Shown here piece after piece: positions 7,619-16,432 of a DNA stretch of 42,001 nucleotides. Source of the DNA: Desulfobacteraceae bacterium (lineage in GTDB: Bacteria; Desulfobacterota; Desulfobacteria; Desulfobacterales; Desulfobacteraceae); assembly GCA_024225635.1 (NCBI GenBank), contig JAAEMK010000307.1, forward strand, positions 1-42,001, read 5' to 3'. The position numbers and the translations under genes are program-made. The notes beneath the pieces are model-generated. The model saw nothing but the letters and a program-made list of their open reading frames with translations. It made no database searches and was not told where the DNA came from. Position 1 is the stretch's first letter, and every line of letters begins with the position of its first letter.

Positions 7619-9218
7619 TCAGCCACGGCAGGACACCAACGTTTCAGGTGTGGCCCGGGCCATTGTGGAAAAACCCGGAAAAGGCGTTTCCATTGTGTGG
7701 ATCGTGCCCCTGGCCGCCTTTTTGATCGGCGGGTGGCTGGTATACAAAGCCGTCACGGAGAAAGGCCCGGTCATCACCATTGCCTTCCAGAACGCCGAAG
7801 GGATGGAGGCCGGTAAAACCAAGATCAAATTCAAAAACGTGGAGGTGGGACGGGTGGAGGAAATCCATCTCAGCCAGGACCTGTCCCACATCCTGGTCAC
7901 AGCCCAACTGATAAAGGACGCCAAAGACTATTTGTCGGAAAACACCCGTTTCTGGGTGGTGCGCGCCCGGGTGGCTGGCAGCGGTATCAGCGGTCTTAGC
8001 ACCCTCTTTTCCGGGGCGTATATCGGTATGGACCCTGGAAAACCCGGAAGGAAGACCATATCTTTTACAGGACTGGAAACCCCGCCCATCGTTACCACGG
8101 ATCTGCCCGGACGCCATTTCATGCTCAAGGCGAAAAGACTGGGCTCCCTGGATATCGGCCTGCCCGTCTATTTCCGGCAGATCAAGGTGGGCCAGGTGGT
8201 GGCATACGAACTGGACGAAGACGGACAATCGGTTGACATCAAAATCTTCATTTACGCCCCCCACCATAACCGGGTGCGGAAAAGTACGCGTTTCTGGGAA
8301 GCCGGGGGGCTGGACATCACCGTTGATGCCAACGGCCTCAACCTGAACATGGAATCCTTTGTAACCCTTATGATCGGGGGCATCGCCTTTGAGACCCCAA
8401 CGGATGCCGAATCCGATCTCCTTGCCCGGGAGGGTGAGGTGTTCCCGCTCTACGATAACCGGGAGGATATATACAAGAAAACCTATACCCAAAAGATCCG
8501 CGTGATCATGAGCTTTGAAGGTTCCGTGGGCGGTCTTTCCGTGGGCGCACCGGTTAAATTCAGGGGGATCAGGATAGGAGAGGTCCTTGATATAACACTT
8601 GCGTTTGACTACGACGCCATGGCCTTTCGAATCCCCGTGACCATAGAACTGGAACCGGGACGGTTCACCATGACCGGCAAACAGCCCATCGATGCCCGGC
8701 AGGGAATCGAGATCCTTGTGGAAAAAGGGCTGAGGGCGCAGCTCAAGCAGGGAAATATTCTGACCGGACAACTCTACATTGACCTGGATATCTATCCGGA
8801 TGAACCGCCCCGGAAGATAGTATACAGCGAAAAGTACCCTGAACTGCCGACAATCCCGACATCCATTGAAGAGATCACAAAGGGCATCACCCATATTGTG
8901 GATAAACTGGAAAAACTGCCCCTGGAGCAGATCAGCAACGATCTTTCAAGCACCCTGTCGCTCCTGGGCAAGGCCGCCGAACAGATCACCCTGCTCATGG
9001 GTCACCTGGACCGGACGGTTGCCCCTGCCGCCACCGACACCCTGAAACGGTCCCAGATTACTCTTACCAGGTTGAACAGGGTGTTGAGCGCGGAGTCGCC
9101 CACTGGGCATGAATTGAAACGCGCACTGGCGGAGCTGGCCGATGCGGCAAGGAATATGAGCGAACTTGCGGACTACCTGGAACGGCATCCCGAATCCCTG
9201 TTTTTTGGAAAGGATTAA
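7611..9218 (+). CDS. pqiB: PqiB-like MCE (MlaD-domain) protein
   Basis: 535 aa. The ATG at 7611 is chosen because it lies inside the pqiA stop region. A single N-terminal transmembrane helix (about 24-44, VSIVWIVPLAAFLIGGWLVY) anchors three successive MCE/MlaD domains, beginning near GPVITIAFQNAEGMEAGKT, then FMLKAKRLGSLDIGLPVYFR, then IRVIMSFEGSVGGLSVGAP. A helical C-terminal tail (about 435-535) is predicted to form the coiled needle. PqiB hexamers form a periplasm-spanning tube for lipid traffic. Neighbours pqiA and pqiC complete the classical three-gene operon. Confidence 0.92.
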   Translation: MNDQPRQDTNVSGVARAIVEKPGKGVSIVWIVPLAAFLIGGWLVYKAVTEKGPVITIAFQNAEGMEAGKTKIKFKNVEVGRVEEIHLSQDLSHILVTAQLIKDAKDYLSENTRFWVVRARVAGSGISGLSTLFSGAYIGMDPGKPGRKTISFTGLETPPIVTTDLPGRHFMLKAKRLGSLDIGLPVYFRQIKVGQVVAYELDEDGQSVDIKIFIYAPHHNRVRKSTRFWEAGGLDITVDANGLNLNMESFVTLMIGGIAFETPTDAESDLLAREGEVFPLYDNREDIYKKTYTQKIRVIMSFEGSVGGLSVGAPVKFRGIRIGEVLDITLAFDYDAMAFRIPVTIELEPGRFTMTGKQPIDARQGIEILVEKGLRAQLKQGNILTGQLYIDLDIYPDEPPRKIVYSEKYPELPTIPTSIEEITKGITHIVDKLEKLPLEQISNDLSSTLSLLGKAAEQITLLMGHLDRTVAPAATDTLKRSQITLTRLNRVLSAESPTGHELKRALAELADAARNMSELADYLERHPESLFFGKD

Positions 9219-9222
9219 CACA

Positions 9223-9846
9223 ATGAAACATGGAACATGCTTGTGGACCCACGGCTGGATGTTTTCCCTCATGGTGCTGGTGCTGTCCGGATGCAGCACG
9301 ACCCCTCCGGTGAAATATTATACACTGAACCCTTTTTTCGAGATGGGGGCAGAGATTTCTTCGCCTGCTCACAAGCCCCCCCTTGCCATCGGTGTGGGAC
9401 CGGTGGATTTTCCAAAAATGCTGGACCGGCGACAGATCGTGACCCGGAAAAATCCGTACCAGGTTGATGTGTCCGATTTTCACCGGTGGGCCAGCTCGTT
9501 TTCGGAAGACTTTTTATGCGTTCTGGCCAGGAATATTTCCTCGCTCTTGCCCACAGACCAGGTAACTGCGTATCCCTGGGCCGACGGGTTCTCCCCGACC
9601 TTACGTCTTCATCTGACTGTGGAGCGGTTTGACGGCCGGTTTGGCGGGGATGTTGTGTTGAACGTGGCATGGTTTGTCATAAACCAGGCAAATACAAAGC
9701 GATCAGTCATCAAACATTCCCGCATCTCAGAGCCCATCGGCGGCGACACCTACGAGGACCTGGTCGCGGCCCAGAGCCGCGCCCTGGGCACCTTCAGCCG
9801 CGCCATTGCCGATGAAATAGAAAAAATTCGCATCAGGGAACAATGA
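9223..9846 (+). CDS. pqiC: PqiC-like outer-membrane lipoprotein (YmbA/DUF330)
   Basis: 207 aa; starts four bases after the pqiB stop. The N-terminus is a lipoprotein signal with lipobox LSGC (Cys at residue 24) followed by STTPPVKYYTL, the hallmark opening of ABC-type transport auxiliary lipoproteins (PF03886). Further family features are IGVGPVDFPKMLDRRQIVTR and a helical C-terminus with AQSRALGTFSRAIADEI. PqiC forms the outer-membrane collar of the PqiB needle. It is the last gene of the operon; no clear terminator follows. Confidence 0.9.
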   Translation: MKHGTCLWTHGWMFSLMVLVLSGCSTTPPVKYYTLNPFFEMGAEISSPAHKPPLAIGVGPVDFPKMLDRRQIVTRKNPYQVDVSDFHRWASSFSEDFLCVLARNISSLLPTDQVTAYPWADGFSPTLRLHLTVERFDGRFGGDVVLNVAWFVINQANTKRSVIKHSRISEPIGGDTYEDLVAAQSRALGTFSRAIADEIEKIRIREQ

Positions 9847-9881
9847 AGGGTTAACAAAAAAAAGACATGGCTCTCCAATGG

Positions 9882-9910
9882 TTGACTTGCCCCATGAACG
9901 CCTGTAATAT
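9882..9910 (+). promoter_or_regulatory. Sigma70-type promoter for the phosphotransferase-uspA operon
   Basis: TTGACT, a 17-base spacer and TAATAT, with transcription predicted to start near 9917 and a leader of about 120 bases before the ATG at 10039. The spacer shares CCCC-R-TGAACGC-Y-TGTA with the promoter at 1892-1920, at identical positions relative to -35 and -10. Confidence 0.75.
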
Positions 9911-10038
9911 TGAGGGTGTAGCGACATAACGCAGTGCATTCCCAGGTTTTCTCCCTCCGTTGTCCTTTGACCGCCCCGGCCCATTGTCGTTTATCACAAA
10001 AGAACCGCTAATTTGTGACCCCAAGGAGTTTCGTTGCC

Positions 10039-11649
10039 ATGGGCGATAAAAGTCAAATACAAATATTCAAGGCCATGGAGAACCCCGGTTTTTATCCCCA
10101 TCCGGTCCACCGGATAGAAAAGAGGGAGACCCACATCTCAAAGGTGTTCCTGACCGGGGAGTATGTTTATAAGATCAAAAAGCCCCTGGACCTGGGATTC
10201 CTGGATTTTTCCACCCTGGAAAAGCGGCGTTTCTACTGCGACCGGGAGATAAGTTTAAACCGCAGGCTGGCCCATGATATCTACCTTGAGGTGGTTGCAA
10301 TCACCCTGAAGAATGGCGATTACGGCCTTGACAAGGAAGGCCGGACCGTGGAATACGCGGTCCGGATGCGCCAGCTTCCCGATGACAGATCCCTGCAACG
10401 GATGATCAAAGCCGGAGAGATCAACAAAAATAACATGATCGAGCTTGGCCGGAAACTTGCCCGGTTCTACCTCCAGGCCCCTGAAAGCGAGGGGCTCGAA
10501 GCCGGGGACGCATGGCGGAACGTTTTGGACGCCTGCGAAGAAAATTTCAGGCAAACCAAAAGCTTCCGCGACACCCTGCTGGACAGGGAAACCTGGGAAA
10601 CCGTACAGGGGGCGACGATCTCCTTTCTGAAAACACATCGGTCCCATTTCATCCATCGTTTCAATGCCGGCAAATTCCGGGACTGCCACGGAGATCTTCG
10701 CACCGGGCATGTATACTTTACGGACAAGGGAATCCAGATCATTGATTGCATAGAATTCAATGACCGGTTACGCCACATCGATGTGATAAACGATCTTGCT
10801 TTTCTGCTGATGGATCTGGACTTCCATGGAGAGCAAGCCCTTGGGAACTGCCTCTTGAACGAGTTCCTTGAACAGACGGATGATACAAATGCAATTTTAA
10901 TGATGGCCTTTTACAAATGCTACCGTGCGTTTGTGCGCTGTAAAATCAATTGCATTTTCCTTGCTTCAAATGACCTTCAACCCGGGGAGAGGGAGAAGGC
11001 GCGGCGCCATGCTCTCAAGTACCTTGACCTTTCCTGCCAATACGCGATCCAGTTTTCCCGGCCCCGGATCTGGGTGCTCTGCGGCATGCCTGCCACGGGC
11101 AAGAGCACCATTGCCGGGGCGCTGGCCCGGATTCTTGAAATCGAGCCCATCCGATCCGACCTGGTGCGCAAAGAACTCTTTGGCCTGAAGCCCCATGAAA
11201 GGGGCGGGGTTAACTTTGGAGAAAAGATATACGCACCCTCGGCCGGTTCCCTGACCTATGGCAAGTTGCTTTGTCTTGCCCAGGAGGAGATCGAGAACGG
11301 GAAATCCGTAATCCTGGACGCAACCTTCAGCCGGGCAAAGCATCGTGAAGACCTGGTCCGGCTTGCAAAGGACAAGGGGATCAAGCCGGTTTTCATTGAG
11401 TGCACCGCGGCAGAAGAAACCGTCAAAGAGCGGCTGCAAAAACGGCGGTCAGCACCATCGGTCTCAGACGCGAGGCTGGAACATTTTGATGAATTAAAGG
11501 CCCGTTACGAACCATTCATAGGAGATGAAAATGCCCGCCATATCATGGTGGATACCACCCTTCCCCTTGATGCGTGCATCCGCCGGATATTGATCCGGGC
11601 CTTTGGAAAAGAGAACAAAAACCAGGCAAAAGGAGGGAAAGATGTTTAA
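10039..11649 (+). CDS. Aminoglycoside phosphotransferase-like / P-loop kinase fusion protein
   Basis: 536 aa. The ATG at 10039 follows AAGGAG; a GTG eight codons upstream is less likely. The N-terminal two thirds are a COG2187-type kinase-like domain: an ETHISKVFLTGEYVYKIKKP substrate/ATP region, then the catalytic HGDLRTGHVYFTD loop (near 222) and IQIIDCIEFNDRLRHIDVINDLAFL. The C-terminal third (about 345-536) is an AAA_33/zeta-toxin-like P-loop kinase with Walker A GMPATGKST and SVILDATFSRAKHREDL. This fusion is widespread in bacteria; the substrate is unknown and the aminoglycoside label reflects fold only. It overlaps the universal stress gene by eight bases, suggesting a stress-linked role. 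Confidence 0.9.
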   Translation: MGDKSQIQIFKAMENPGFYPHPVHRIEKRETHISKVFLTGEYVYKIKKPLDLGFLDFSTLEKRRFYCDREISLNRRLAHDIYLEVVAITLKNGDYGLDKEGRTVEYAVRMRQLPDDRSLQRMIKAGEINKNNMIELGRKLARFYLQAPESEGLEAGDAWRNVLDACEENFRQTKSFRDTLLDRETWETVQGATISFLKTHRSHFIHRFNAGKFRDCHGDLRTGHVYFTDKGIQIIDCIEFNDRLRHIDVINDLAFLLMDLDFHGEQALGNCLLNEFLEQTDDTNAILMMAFYKCYRAFVRCKINCIFLASNDLQPGEREKARRHALKYLDLSCQYAIQFSRPRIWVLCGMPATGKSTIAGALARILEIEPIRSDLVRKELFGLKPHERGGVNFGEKIYAPSAGSLTYGKLLCLAQEEIENGKSVILDATFSRAKHREDLVRLAKDKGIKPVFIECTAAEETVKERLQKRRSAPSVSDARLEHFDELKARYEPFIGDENARHIMVDTTLPLDACIRRILIRAFGKENKNQAKGGKDV

Positions 11650-12649
11650 GAACATTCTGGTTGCAACGGATATGGTTACCCGTGTCGACGCCCCGGTATT
11701 GACCGCCATTGACCTGGCAGCGCAATATGGGGCGGGACTGAACATCCTCCATGTCCTGGAATCCGCGTCCACGGAGGACCGGGACCTGGTTAAACATTTT
11801 AAGAGCAATGGTGAACTGCAGGTCAGCAACGGCTATCTGGAAAAAGTAAGGCACGCCATGGTAAAAACCTATGGAACCGGCCTGACCGGGCCCGGTAAGA
11901 GAGAGCTGCACATCACAACGGGCTACCCCTGGGAGGAGATCCTGGGGCTTGGGCGAAAAATCGATGCCGACCTGATCATCCTGGGCCCCCATTCGGGCAA
12001 GGCCGAGGAAAAAGGCGTCATCCGGGTGGCGGGAAAGATAGGAAGCACGGTCCAGGCCGTTGTGGGCCAACAGGATTGCCCGGTGATGATCGTCAACAAC
12101 CCCGTTCAAAAGGAGAAGCTCAAGTTCAGGAAAATCGTTGTGGGCGTCGACTTTTCAATGGCATGTGAATGCGCCCTCTGTTTTTCCGTAAAACTGTCCC
12201 AAAATTTTCACTCAATCCTGTACCCGTTTTTCATGCTTCCCATTCCCCCCTACCCCAAGTACGGCCGGTCCGATTACGAAACAGACATGGATGTGTTAAA
12301 ACAAAAACTCGAGGAGTTCTGCCATACCTATCTGGACGGTACGGAGCATGAATACCGCATGTGGGGAGGCGTCCTGCCCCATGAGGAAGTCCTGAAATGC
12401 GCTGAAAAGATCGATGCGGACCTGATCATCCTCGGCTCCCACACCCGGGAGCGCTCAGGCAAGTGGTATGGCGGAAGTGTTGTGGAACGGGTCAGTTTCA
12501 GGGCGAACTGCCCGGTTTTCGTGGTCAATGATCCCAAGGCGCTTCAAAAGATGCAGGGAATCCGAATCCCGGATTCAAGCGAAAAAGAAGGAATGAACCG
12601 CTCCATCCATCTGTTCAACAGGCCGCCGGGCGGCAAAAAGGAGAAATGA
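11642..12649 (+). CDS. Tandem universal stress protein (UspA x2)
   Basis: 335 aa; AGGAGGG precedes the ATG, which lies in the end of the previous gene. Two UspA domains, about 1-152 and 160-310, each begin with a beta strand (FKNILVATDM; FRKIVVGVDFS) and end with a nucleotide-binding type region (LIILGPHSGK...GKIGSTVQAVV; LIILGSHTRERSGKWYGGSVVERVS) and CPVMIVNN/CPVFVVND. The second domain keeps the GxxxGS motif; the first is degenerate. The short C-terminal tail is charged. Usp proteins bind ATP or metabolites and act in stress survival. The gene converges with the next one, with seven bases between stop codons and no visible terminator. Confidence 0.92.
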   Translation: MFKNILVATDMVTRVDAPVLTAIDLAAQYGAGLNILHVLESASTEDRDLVKHFKSNGELQVSNGYLEKVRHAMVKTYGTGLTGPGKRELHITTGYPWEEILGLGRKIDADLIILGPHSGKAEEKGVIRVAGKIGSTVQAVVGQQDCPVMIVNNPVQKEKLKFRKIVVGVDFSMACECALCFSVKLSQNFHSILYPFFMLPIPPYPKYGRSDYETDMDVLKQKLEEFCHTYLDGTEHEYRMWGGVLPHEEVLKCAEKIDADLIILGSHTRERSGKWYGGSVVERVSFRANCPVFVVNDPKALQKMQGIRIPDSSEKEGMNRSIHLFNRPPGGKKEK

Positions 12650-12656
12650 GCAAAAC

Positions 12657-12962
12657 TCAGACCCTTTCCACCTTCATGGTAAAGTGACCAAAAATGAACA
12701 ATACAATGGAGAAGGAGAACAAGACGATTCCAGGCCTCAAGACAATGGGGGAGGCATTTAAAACATACCCGGCAAAAAACAAAACAAGGGCTAAAAACAT
12801 AAAAAGGCTGGAGAATCCCTGTGTAATTGAAAACACTTTATCCGGCTTCAGCCAGATGTCGCAATAGGGGCAAATAAATTCCGTGACAAAAAGTTTCATG
12901 TTTCTGTCCCCGGCCGGAACATCGGAAAACTTGTATTTTTCTTTGCAATTCGGGCATTCCAT
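12657..12962 (-). CDS. Small zinc-ribbon membrane protein
   Basis: 101 aa, unrecognised as a named family. AAGGAG sits seven bases before the ATG at 12962. The N-terminus is a zinc ribbon (CPNC at 3-6, CPYC at 31-34), followed by two transmembrane helices (about 47-67 and 72-93). It starts 21 bases after the membrane-protein gene on the same strand, so the two are probably one operon. The zinc ribbon suggests a metal-stabilised cytoplasmic head; function unknown. Confidence 0.75.
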   Translation of the reverse strand: MECPNCKEKYKFSDVPAGDRNMKLFVTEFICPYCDIWLKPDKVFSITQGFSSLFMFLALVLFFAGYVLNASPIVLRPGIVLFSFSIVLFIFGHFTMKVERV

Positions 12963-12982
12963 AATCACTCCTTGTGAGTGTT

Positions 12983-13975
12983 TCAATCACCCGTACCCAT
13001 CATATCCTGCATCAACACCGGCACCAGACGGCCCCGTACTGCCCGCCAGGAAAGCCGGGCAAGGTAGAATAACGCTGCCAGGGCAAGCAACAGGATAATC
13101 CATTCACCACTGTCCAGCATTTCATAACTGCGATAGCGATAGGTATTCACCAGTTTGAATTCACGATATTCCGTCAACCCAACGGCCAGCTGAACCAGAA
13201 CATACCCCACAGATGGGAGCACCACCCAGCCGAACAAAGGGATCAGCCAAATCGTGGCAAGGCTGAATGCCAGAATGAGGATCGGAGCAAAAAGATCCAG
13301 CCTGGTGATGTCATTCAGGGCCAGAAGCGGCAGGCATGCCAGCATCACCAGAAGGGTCACCCCTATCGCCTTTGGCAAAACAGAGGGACGTTTTGCCGAT
13401 CGCGTCCGGGTGCCCTTTTCACGAATCATCTTTTCTACATGGGCCCGCACAGCTCCGTAGTTATCAGCGGTACAGTAAAGATGCATCAGATCCCGCCACT
13501 GATTGCGCAATACAACGGTATGCCGCCGCGGTTTGTAGCGGACCGAGAAAGCACCTCCCCAGTCGAGTGAAACCCGTTCCCGGGAAGTGTCCACCGGACC
13601 TGGGTCGGCGGCCTGGGAATCGCCACCGGAGAATCCAGCCATCACTCCCATGCGGGCGAGGGATCGTGCCCTGTTATCAAGCCCTTCGTACACGACACCC
13701 CTTTCAGATACCGTGAAGCGCGCCTTGAATCGGTTGCCGAACACCACCAGCATGATCAGCAGTCCGACCAGGGCGATGCCGCCTGTCGCCAATGCGAATA
13801 TGCCGGCGATCATTGGCAGCCCCTCCCACTCTCCGGTGCCGATAAACACCGTACCCAGCATGAACATGCACAGGAGATAGGCCGCACCCATGGCCTTGAA
13901 CCAGGCCCCGGAAATCAACGGGTTGGTCATTAACGGAACTTTGATCACCCAACTGAGCGTTTTTACGTCTGGCAT
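12983..13975 (-). CDS. Multi-pass membrane protein of unknown function
   Basis: 330 aa from the ATG at 13975 (a GTG lies one codon upstream). Two helices near 25-80 are followed by a soluble stretch of about 120 residues (with WGGAFSVRYKPRRHTVVLRNQWRDLMHLYC), then three or four further helices (about 205-315). No catalytic motif is recognisable. The soluble part resembles PH-like domains of bacterial membrane proteins only loosely. It lies downstream of the LytTR regulator on the same strand, separated by about 350 bases, so control by that regulator is possible but unproven. Confidence 0.8.
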   Translation of the reverse strand: MPDVKTLSWVIKVPLMTNPLISGAWFKAMGAAYLLCMFMLGTVFIGTGEWEGLPMIAGIFALATGGIALVGLLIMLVVFGNRFKARFTVSERGVVYEGLDNRARSLARMGVMAGFSGGDSQAADPGPVDTSRERVSLDWGGAFSVRYKPRRHTVVLRNQWRDLMHLYCTADNYGAVRAHVEKMIREKGTRTRSAKRPSVLPKAIGVTLLVMLACLPLLALNDITRLDLFAPILILAFSLATIWLIPLFGWVVLPSVGYVLVQLAVGLTEYREFKLVNTYRYRSYEMLDSGEWIILLLALAALFYLARLSWRAVRGRLVPVLMQDMMGTGD

Positions 13976-14058
13976 CACAATTAGCCTTTATTAGAGGGGG
14001 TCGTTAATCCAACGATATCCATGTTGTCAACAACCGTGAATTGAAAGGACTCCGCGTT

Positions 14059-14078
14059 TAAGTAAAGATAAGTAAAGA
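14059..14078. repeat. 10-bp perfect tandem repeat upstream of membrane-protein gene
   Basis: TAAGTAAAGA occurs twice head to tail, about 85 bases upstream of the membrane-protein start. The 354-base gap 13976-14329 also holds a CATATC-CC-GATATG palindrome near 14146 and a TGAAC-GCT-GTTCA palindrome near 14199. LytTR regulators bind paired direct repeats, usually about two helical turns apart; a 10-base period is shorter than usual, so a link to the adjacent LytTR protein is only a possibility. Confidence 0.4.
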
Positions 14079-14260
14079 GATGTATTGTATACAGCCACGG
14101 AGATTCCGCGCCCCATTGATTTGGAGAGGAGAATAGGTATATAACCATATCCCGATATGCGCACTCAGTACGCACATTAGACCGCCCGGCATCAATATGA
14201 ACAGCGTTCATTTACTATTCACACATTTAGACCCCCGTGTCAAGAAAAGATTTCGTTCCC

Positions 14261-14288
14261 GCCGCCCGTCGCCTGTCGCCTGTTGCCC
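14261..14288. repeat. Heptameric tandem repeat (four copies)
   Basis: Four 7-base units in series: GCCGCCC, GTCGCCT, GTCGCCT, GTTGCCC. They lie about 40 bases beyond the stop codon of the LytTR gene. Heptamer repeats of this type are scattered in many bacterial intergenic regions; no function is implied. Confidence 0.6.
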
Positions 14289-14329
14289 ATCGCAAAGATT
14301 CAGGTCCGGGAGGAACGGACGGGAAAGGT

Positions 14330-15097
14330 TTACATCTTCTTGAAAAGATGGGCATAGTTGCGGCTCACGGTGAGCATCTCCCGGGAATGCCTGATCTTGA
14401 CAAGGTATTTACCGGTAAGGGAGGGGCTTACCTTGTCAACGGCCGCGACATTGATCATGGTCCCCCTGTGAATCCGCCAGAAATTGTCCGGGTCAAGCTC
14501 GGTTTCAAGTTCTTTGATCGGCTTTTTAATGAGAAATTCGCCATCCCGTGTGATAAGGCGGGTGTACTTATCCTGGGCATTGAAAAAAAGGATCTCCTCC
14601 ACGGGAATAAGTCGGATGCTCTCCCGGTGTTGGACCCTGATCCACTGGAGATATTCCCTGGGCCGGGTGTTCTCGAGGCGTTCAAGGACCCGCTGAACCT
14701 TTGCGGGAAGATCGCTGGGACCGGTCCCCCGGCGGGTCAGGCGTTTTTGGATCTTTTTTACGGTTTTTTCAAGGCGTGGGGCTGTAACCGGTTTCAACAG
14801 GTAGTCAACGGCCTCGGTTTCAAATGCCTCCACCGCATACTCGTCATAGGCCGTGACAAAGACCGGGCAGCACACCCCATGGGTCTTCCTGGCGACCTCC
14901 ATGCCGGAAAGGCCGGGCATGCGAATGTCCAGGAACGCAAGATCCGGCTTCATGGACCGGATGACCTCCAGGGCTTCGACCCCGTTTCTGGCCTCCCCCA
15001 GGATCTCCATGTCCGGCCACACCTGGCCAAGCCGGGTTTTAAGATGGGTGCGAAGGGCTTCTTCGTCATCTGCGATAATGGCCTTGAAACAGTTCAT
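14330..15097 (-). CDS. LytTR-family response regulator
   Basis: 255 aa. The receiver domain (1-120) has the acidic pair in AIIADDEEALR, phospho-acceptor Asp in LAFLDIRMPGLSG, a Thr/Ala switch in VFVTAYDEYAVEAFE and the conserved Lys in YLLKPV. The C-terminal LytTR DNA-binding domain (about 155-255) contains IRLIPVEEILFFNAQDKYT, FWRIHRGTMINVAAVDKV and a closing SRNYAHLFKKM. Such regulators work with LytS-type kinases on direct-repeat promoters. The start overlaps the kinase stop by four bases (ATGA), so the two are translationally coupled. Confidence 0.95.
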   Translation of the reverse strand: MNCFKAIIADDEEALRTHLKTRLGQVWPDMEILGEARNGVEALEVIRSMKPDLAFLDIRMPGLSGMEVARKTHGVCCPVFVTAYDEYAVEAFETEAVDYLLKPVTAPRLEKTVKKIQKRLTRRGTGPSDLPAKVQRVLERLENTRPREYLQWIRVQHRESIRLIPVEEILFFNAQDKYTRLITRDGEFLIKKPIKELETELDPDNFWRIHRGTMINVAAVDKVSPSLTGKYLVKIRHSREMLTVSRNYAHLFKKM

Positions 15098-16122
15098 GCA
15101 GGCACCTCTATGGTAACGGTCAGTCCGGAGGGGGAGTTCTCCTCAAAGGTGAGGGCGGCCCTGTCATCGTACAGGGCTTGAAGGCGCTCCCTGATGTTTG
15201 TAAGCCCCACTCCCCAGTCGTGGTTGTTTTTGTGAAAACAGAGTCCCGAGTCCTTAACTTCGATGGCAAGGCGCCCGTTCTGGTCCCGGGCCGAGACCCA
15301 TATGCCGCCGCCCTCGATTTTTGGCTCAAGCCCGTGTTCAATGGCATTTTCAACCAGGGGCTGGATCAGCATGGGGGGAAGCCTCAGGTGCCGGAGATCT
15401 CCGGGCACCTCGATGGTAAAGTCGAGCCGGTCCCCCATCCTGATTTTAAAGATATTGAGATAGGCCCGGATCATGTCGATCTCCTGGCCCAGGGTGGTGG
15501 TTTCCTCCCGGGTCTTTGAGAGGGTGATTCGCAGATAGGCCGTCAGATCCTCGAGCATGAGCTTACCGTTTTCAAGATCGGTGTCAAGCAAGGTCAGGAT
15601 GTTGGAAAGGGTGTTGAAAAGGAAATGGGGTTCGATCTGGGCCTGGAGGAGCCTCAGGTTGGTTTCGATCACCTGTTTTTCAATGGTGAGGCGCTTGATT
15701 TTTTCATGCTGGATGGCGGCAAGGGCATCGGAGATCCTTTTTTGGGATGTGAGAATATACCTGAAAAGAAACCCTGTGATGATGCTCAGGATGATCACCT
15801 CCAGAAAGAGTTCCTTCCGGGGTTCAAAAAAGAGATGGACGTTTTTGCCTGCCGCCAGGGTGCCAAGGAAAATACCCGCAACGGCGCCGGTGGCCATGGC
15901 GGCCATGGCGGCGGCCATCTGCACAAAGGGGCCGGTGCGCCGCAGGACAAAGAGCACGGCAACGGCGGCGCCGAACATGGTGGTCCCGATGCTCTGGCCG
16001 ATGATCATGTTGGTGGCGAAGTCCTCCCCATAGTCAAAGGCCGTGAACGCCGCAACCATGGCCGAGACCAGAAGAACGCTGGTGAGATAGATTTTGATTA
16101 CCGCCTGGGACTGCTTTGCCAT
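15094..16122 (-). CDS. LytS-type sensor histidine kinase
   Basis: 342 aa from the ATG at 16122, chosen because four transmembrane helices start directly after it (about 8-135); the open frame extends 110 codons further upstream without plausible protein features. The His_kinase domain (PF06580) follows with the phosphorylated His in LQAQIEPHFLFNTLSNIL. The HATPase domain has N-box LIQPLVENAIEHGLEP and G-box WGVGLTNIRERL. No extracellular ligand domain is seen, so the signal is probably sensed by the membrane helices. It pairs with the overlapping LytTR regulator. The upstream ribosome-binding site is weak. Confidence 0.9.
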   Translation of the reverse strand: MAKQSQAVIKIYLTSVLLVSAMVAAFTAFDYGEDFATNMIIGQSIGTTMFGAAVAVLFVLRRTGPFVQMAAAMAAMATGAVAGIFLGTLAAGKNVHLFFEPRKELFLEVIILSIITGFLFRYILTSQKRISDALAAIQHEKIKRLTIEKQVIETNLRLLQAQIEPHFLFNTLSNILTLLDTDLENGKLMLEDLTAYLRITLSKTREETTTLGQEIDMIRAYLNIFKIRMGDRLDFTIEVPGDLRHLRLPPMLIQPLVENAIEHGLEPKIEGGGIWVSARDQNGRLAIEVKDSGLCFHKNNHDWGVGLTNIRERLQALYDDRAALTFEENSPSGLTVTIEVPA

Positions 16123-16432
16123 GGAAGGCCCCGGTACGCTATCGTGTAAACATTGATTTTCTTTTGCGTCAACCATTCGCAAATCAGTACTCCATACCAT
16201 TTTCCATCGTTGATTGCCAGGAACAATTTTCCGGCGGCAACAGCCTGAAACCACGGCACCAGAATAGAAAAAACCGGTGCCGGGAGCAACTCCCGGGCGA
16301 TGAACCAACCCATAGGCCGACAGGCCGTCAATTATCAATGATGAACGGCAGGGAAAAGGGCTTCTGAATGCTTCAAAAAAGTCTTTTTTATTAGGCCGGT
16401 ACCGTAGTAAGCTATGCCGGAGAAGCAAGCAT

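Noticed and set aside
7644-8894. 416-codon minus-strand frame opposite pqiB
   Set aside because: Antisense shadow; the plus strand encodes three MCE domains.
13981-14211. 76-codon minus-strand frame just upstream of the membrane-protein gene
   Set aside because: No ribosome-binding site and no recognisable features, and it covers palindromes and tandem repeats typical of regulatory DNA. A small protein cannot be fully excluded.
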